Shown: positions 29,709 to 32,967 of the stretch, in pieces
Layout: each line of letters begins with the position of its first letter
How positions within the stretch are numbered: the first letter of the stretch is position 1
Origin: Vibrio scophthalmi LMG 19158
Lineage (GTDB): Bacteria > Pseudomonadota > Gammaproteobacteria > Enterobacterales > Vibrionaceae
Length of the DNA: 32,967 bases
Reading direction: 5' to 3'
NCBI RefSeq assembly: GCF_000222585.1
Contig: NZ_AFWE01000069.1
Span: 1-32,967 of the forward strand
Notes under the pieces: model-generated
Databases searched by the model: none
Seen by the model: the letters and a program-made list of their open reading frames with translations, nothing else
Told to the model about the DNA's origin: nothing
Position numbers and translations under genes: made by a program

Positions 29709-30344
29709 ATGAGCAGAGTTCCGGCAAAAGTACCGCCTTTTGAATACAAAGCTGGTCGCTTATTTACTGATAGGCTAAAAGAAGTTACGGGATGTACGTC
29801 ATATGAGTTGTTAGCGGATTACTATGGAGTCCCAAAATCGACCATCTTTACGTGGCATCATCACGATCGCATTGCCCATGAACTAATCGTTAGAGAACAT
29901 CTTCATAGCGGAGCATCGGTGAAGTTCCTAGCTTTAGGTGAAGGTGAAGCATTTCCAAACGGCAGACCCGAGACGACCTTTGGTGGCATAGCTGAACAAC
30001 AAACAACAACAAAGTTCATAACTAAGTTCAGCATTAGCAATGGTGAACTTTCTGAAACTGGAAATATTGAAATAGGTCTTTCGACTCTTAATGACTTTGG
30101 CTTAGACCAAGCTGATTTAATCATCATTGACAAAGGTGAAACTCATTATTACGTCAATAGAGCTGAAAAACAGCCCGTGTCTGGTGATTACCTCATTGAG
30201 ATCGACGGCGTTATCTCAATTAACTATCTGCAACGTTTACCTGGTAAGAAATTGGCAATCGCGTTTGACACATCAACCATTGAAGTATCTGAAGAAGACA
30301 TAAACGTTGTTGGTCGTGTTGCGATGGAAATGAAGAAGAAATAG
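29709..30344 (+). CDS. cI: CI repressor
   Basis: A 211-aa repressor of the 186/HP1 CI family. Residues 16-62 form the helix-turn-helix (LKEVTGCTSYELLADYYGVP, then KSTIFTWHHHD), and residues 105-205 form the C-terminal multimerisation domain related to LexA-type folds (DLIIIDKGETHYYVNRAE, then GDYLIEIDGV and LAIAFDTSTIEV). An Ala-Gly cleavage pair and catalytic Ser-Lys typical of RecA-cleaved repressors are not obvious, so inactivation may need an antirepressor as in 186. That makes the LexA-controlled gene at 20578-20796 relevant. Confidence 0.85.
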   Translation: MSRVPAKVPPFEYKAGRLFTDRLKEVTGCTSYELLADYYGVPKSTIFTWHHHDRIAHELIVREHLHSGASVKFLALGEGEAFPNGRPETTFGGIAEQQTTTKFITKFSISNGELSETGNIEIGLSTLNDFGLDQADLIIIDKGETHYYVNRAEKQPVSGDYLIEIDGVISINYLQRLPGKKLAIAFDTSTIEVSEEDINVVGRVAMEMKKK

Positions 30345-30456
30345 CTCTTTATATGTCATAGCCCACAAATATGCATCATGTTAAACGGCAACTAATATCT
30401 CCACGGCCCAATTCGGTTACAATTTTCTCCTGATTTTTATAGATGAGGAGCACACT

Positions 30457-31671
30457 ATGAATCAAGCAATCAAAGATAAATTGCCGCAAGCACAAGAGGT
30501 TTTTACATGTCTGTATAGAAACTCGAAAGGTCAAGTTAGTGTACAAGAGCTTGCTAATGCATCACTAAACGAGTCCAACACTAAAAGTTATATTCAAGGT
30601 TGGTCGATTAAGCACTCTCGCCCTATAACGCTGCTTACCGATCAAGTTATTCAGACATTTAGTCATGGTGAAGAAGCGATCGAAGCGTTTGAGTCTGGTA
30701 ACTATTCAGAGAATAACCAGATTGAACTACCTAACTCCAATCGACTGTCATCCCAAGAGACAATGGACATCTGCTTTACAGGGTTTGAAAAGAAAGAAAA
30801 AGAAGAACTTGTAAAGCTTGCTGAAACACACAACATGGTCGTCAAAAAAAGCGTTACCAAGTATCTAAACATCCTGTGTTTCGGCAGAACTGCAGGCCCC
30901 AGCAAATTAGCTCAAGCTAATTCTCAAGGGGTCATAGTGTTAACAAGAATTCAGCTAGAAAACCTTCTTATTACAGGAGAACTTCCAGACAGCCTAGCGG
31001 AAGACATCAACCTCAAAGACAGTTCAGCACGTAAAAAAGTTCTCAGCCAAGAAGAACTGGTTGCCGATATTAATACCAGCCTGGCTGGATTGCGAGAGCT
31101 AGGAAGACGTGAGAATTTAATCGCACTTTTCCATGAGGGGTCAGCTCTAGGCTGGAAGTTCCATGTACCAGATGTATTTAGAGAAGCACTTGATATCAAA
31201 TTAACACCGATATCCATTCAAAATAACACTATCTCTACATGGACTCAGGGACATGCTTATTCTTTCCAGAGAGGTGATTCTATTGGCAGTGTATCAACGA
31301 AGGACTGGAATAACTTCTTACAACAAGATGGAATTCTGCTTCAAATCGCCTACTCCAACCCTGCGGGCTTTGAAGAGAACAAACGCATTGAAGGTAAGTT
31401 TACAGGTTCGTTTTACCAGTCTAAAACACACAAATCATCGCGCCAATTGAACGATAGTCAAATTGAAGTTTCTAGTTATGTGTATGACTCAGGCTCTCTG
31501 ACTATAGATATTTTCAAAGTAAATGAAGCCAAAACCAGAGTTGAAAAATTCGACTCTATTGCCTTATCCCAAGTTGATTTCGTAACGCTTCTGCAGCAAG
31601 GCTATTACTGGAAAAAGCCTTTAGATAAAGACGATGATACACCAATTGAGAAAATAACCCTGATTCCATAA
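30457..31671 (+). CDS. BRCT-domain protein of unknown function, lysogenic cargo
   Basis: A 404-aa protein. The N-terminal 85 residues are helical. Residues about 103-172 form a BRCT domain: MDICFTGF (strand 1), KEELVKLAETHNMVVKKSVT (helix 1 and strand 2), YLNILCFGRTAGPSKLAQA (strand 3 with the G-S/T-x-K loop) and GVIVLTRIQLENLL. The C-terminal ~200 residues are unrecognised and beta-rich. It lies between cI and int, where K139 carries the lysogenic gene glo as I recall. A GAGGAG site precedes the ATG. BRCT domains usually bind DNA ends or phosphopeptides, so defence or host-DNA interaction is possible but unproven. Confidence 0.75.
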   Translation: MNQAIKDKLPQAQEVFTCLYRNSKGQVSVQELANASLNESNTKSYIQGWSIKHSRPITLLTDQVIQTFSHGEEAIEAFESGNYSENNQIELPNSNRLSSQETMDICFTGFEKKEKEELVKLAETHNMVVKKSVTKYLNILCFGRTAGPSKLAQANSQGVIVLTRIQLENLLITGELPDSLAEDINLKDSSARKKVLSQEELVADINTSLAGLRELGRRENLIALFHEGSALGWKFHVPDVFREALDIKLTPISIQNNTISTWTQGHAYSFQRGDSIGSVSTKDWNNFLQQDGILLQIAYSNPAGFEENKRIEGKFTGSFYQSKTHKSSRQLNDSQIEVSSYVYDSGSLTIDIFKVNEAKTRVEKFDSIALSQVDFVTLLQQGYYWKKPLDKDDDTPIEKITLIP

Positions 31672-31683
31672 CCATAAACCTGT

Positions 31684-31722
31684 AAGTATTCGGAGGTCAG
31701 CTCCGAGTACTTGCTCCGAATA
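31684..31722. repeat. alternative hairpins upstream of int
   Basis: AAGTATTCGGAG (31684-31695) pairs with CTCCGAGTACTT (31701-31712) in a 12-bp stem with one T-G wobble and a 5-nt loop. The same left arm, TATTCGGAG (31687-31695), also pairs perfectly with CTCCGAATA (31714-31722). Only one structure can form at a time. There is no T-run. It lies 35 bp before the integrase ATG. Confidence 0.65.
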
Positions 31723-31756
31723 GTTATGCTTAGGTGCAAATATAAGCTAGTAATAT

Positions 31757-32803
31757 ATGTCTATACGAAAGCTAGAAGATGGCAACAAAAAACCGTGGCT
31801 CTGCGAGTGTTATCCGCAGGGCCGAAGTGGTGCCAGAAAACGTAAACGCTTCGCCACTAAAGGCGAGGCAGTGGCTTACGAAAAATTTCTAATGAAAGAA
31901 GTCGATGACAAGCCTTGGCTAGGTGACAGAAAGGACTTGCGCACACTTCAAGAGCTAGTCGAACTTTGGTACAAACTTCACGGCCAACACCTAAAATCCG
32001 CGAAAAAAGTTTACCCTCGCCTTTGCACGATAGTGGAAGAGCTCGGCAACCCGTTTGCAATCAAGTTTACTGCAAAAGACTTTGTTCACTGGCGTTCTAG
32101 CCGTAAAGCAAAGAACCGATACGGAGAACCGACGACTGAAGGAAAAGCGATCTCTGCTCCTACCAATAATCTTGATTTAAGATATTTGCGAGCGGTATTC
32201 AATGAGCTTATTTCCCTTGGAGAGTGGACTCAACCAAACCCACTTACCGGTGTTAAATCGATTCAAGTAACTGAATCGGAAATGGGCTTTTTCTCAAATG
32301 AAGATATTAATGCGCTATTCGACAGGATCAGCAAAAGTAAACGAGCTAAAGAGTATGAACTCGTCTGCAAAATTTGCTTGTCTACTGGTGCACGTATTTC
32401 CGAAGCGAATAACCTGCGTCTTCCACAAATTACGAAGTACAAAATCACGTTTCTTGATACCAAGAGTAAAAGGAACCGAACTGTGCCAATCACCGAAAAG
32501 CTCTATAACGAGTTGATAGCGTTTGAGCGAACGGGGGAAAAGGATAAGTTATTTAAGAGTTGTCTTCACGGCATTGCGTATATTGTTGACCAGGCATTCC
32601 CTAACTTACCGGACGGGCAGAATACACACGTGTTTCGTCATACCTTTGCAAGTCGGTTTATGGAAGCCGGCGGCAACATCCTGGTATTGCAAAAAATCCT
32701 TGGTCACAGTGACATCAAAATGACAATGCGTTATTCCCATTTTTCACCCGATCACCTGATTCAGGCTGCGGAGTTAAACCCCATTTTCCGCTTAGGGCTA
32801 TAG
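31757..32803 (+). CDS. int: tyrosine integrase
   Basis: A 348-aa site-specific recombinase. The catalytic residues are all present: Arg213 (in STGARISEANN), Lys236 or 238 (in TKSKRNRTVP), His291 and Arg294 (in HVFRHTFASR), His317 (in ILGHSD) and Tyr326 (in TMRYSHFS). The N-terminal 60 residues (RKRKRFATKGEAVAYEKFLM) are an arm-binding domain, and 61-160 a core-binding domain. No good ribosome-binding site precedes the ATG, so translation may be weak, and alternative hairpins lie upstream. It is next to the candidate attR, as expected. Confidence 0.95.
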   Translation: MSIRKLEDGNKKPWLCECYPQGRSGARKRKRFATKGEAVAYEKFLMKEVDDKPWLGDRKDLRTLQELVELWYKLHGQHLKSAKKVYPRLCTIVEELGNPFAIKFTAKDFVHWRSSRKAKNRYGEPTTEGKAISAPTNNLDLRYLRAVFNELISLGEWTQPNPLTGVKSIQVTESEMGFFSNEDINALFDRISKSKRAKEYELVCKICLSTGARISEANNLRLPQITKYKITFLDTKSKRNRTVPITEKLYNELIAFERTGEKDKLFKSCLHGIAYIVDQAFPNLPDGQNTHVFRHTFASRFMEAGGNILVLQKILGHSDIKMTMRYSHFSPDHLIQAAELNPIFRLGL

Positions 32804-32821
32804 CCATCAACCTCTTAAAAA

Positions 32822-32840
32822 ATGGCGACAAAGTGGCGAC
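32822..32840. other. candidate right attachment site (attR)
   Basis: ATGGCGACAAAGTGGCGAC matches 17 of 19 positions with the sequence at 60-78. It starts 18 bp after the int stop codon. Two direct TGGCGAC copies 11 bp apart could also bind integrase. Confidence 0.5.
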
Positions 32841-32967
32841 GTTTTTTATTGATACTGATGGTTATTGGGTGATAGTGACAAAATCAACGCTTATTAAAGC
32901 ATTGATATAACGATAAAAGCCTTGATTTTACTGGCCTCCAGAAAACACTATGCATTACACTAAGTAA
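32841..32967. repeat. non-coding right flank with iterated AAGCnTTGAT motif
   Basis: The 10-bp motif AAGC-N-TTGAT occurs three times in 44 bp: inverted at 32883-32892, direct at 32897-32906 and 32917-32926. The first two face each other and form an imperfect stem. They may be protein-binding arms flanking attR, or belong to the host side. No gene is seen. Confidence 0.45.

Noticed and set aside
30417-30437. Promoter TTACAA...TATAGA before the BRCT gene
   Set aside because: Spacing is only 15 bp and the putative -10 would put the transcription start almost on the ribosome-binding site; not supported.
1-32967. CRISPR arrays, insertion sequences, rRNA, tRNA
   Set aside because: No regularly spaced repeats, no transposase-like frame and no recognisable RNA gene were seen on either strand.

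Overview
This window is an almost complete P2-like (HP1/K139-type) temperate myophage prophage of about 32.8 kb. The host is probably Vibrio or a close marine gammaproteobacterium. This is inferred from moderately low GC, the gene order and the resemblance of the predicted proteins to Vibrio P2/HP1-group phages; no host gene confirms it. Two near-identical 19-bp sequences (60-78 and 32822-32840, 17 of 19 identical) flank the element and are the best candidates for the attachment sites.

Layout. The left edge (1-345) is non-coding, with two strong plus-strand terminator hairpins, followed by a small zinc-ribbon cargo gene (346-579, minus). A GC-richer non-coding block (about 840-1090) between the tail genes and the left end is where HP1/K139-type phages carry cos, and it holds a cos-like purine-rich sequence. 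Nearly all structural genes form one minus-strand operon from 17284 down to 1169. In transcription order they are scaffold/protease (O), capsid (N), terminase endonuclease (M), head completion (L), tail completion (R-, S-like), sheath (FI), tube (FII), DksA-type zinc finger, a DUF5675 candidate endolysin, holin, a small membrane/coiled-coil protein, tail assembly chaperone with a -1 frameshift extension, tape measure, baseplate W/J/I, fibre, fibre-assembly-like protein, baseplate protein, hub and spike (V). A minus-strand terminator closes the operon at 1120-1146. The terminase ATPase (P), portal (Q) and Ogr activator are transcribed divergently (17459-20583) and end at a plus-strand terminator at 20611-20648.

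The block between ogr and the replication gene is accessory. It is the position of tin/old in P2 and tum in 186. It holds a 72-aa gene on the minus strand whose promoter contains a perfect LexA box between -35 and -10, and a plus-strand two-gene cassette (56 aa, then a 165-aa one-pass membrane protein) of unknown function. Next come the HUH rolling-circle initiator (gpA-like, 21974-24457), an isolated plus-strand gene of unknown function (24499-24795), and the minus-strand early operon (24752-29504: small unknown proteins, a DUF3850/ASCH protein, a DEDD exonuclease, CII, a 53-aa membrane protein and a Cox-like protein). An intrinsic terminator lies inside this early operon. The lysogeny side is on the plus strand: CI repressor, a 404-aa BRCT-domain protein of unknown function, and the tyrosine integrase at the right edge.

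The logic is that of a lysogenic P2-type phage. CI and Cox oppose each other across 29505-29708. Damage de-represses the LexA-controlled gene, which may trigger induction. GpA replicates the genome, Ogr turns on the divergent late operons, and Int with Cox excises the element. The most interesting unknowns are the SOS-controlled gene, the membrane-protein cassette beside it, the BRCT protein between cI and int, and two RNA-level devices: the chaperone frameshift signal and the early-operon terminator.
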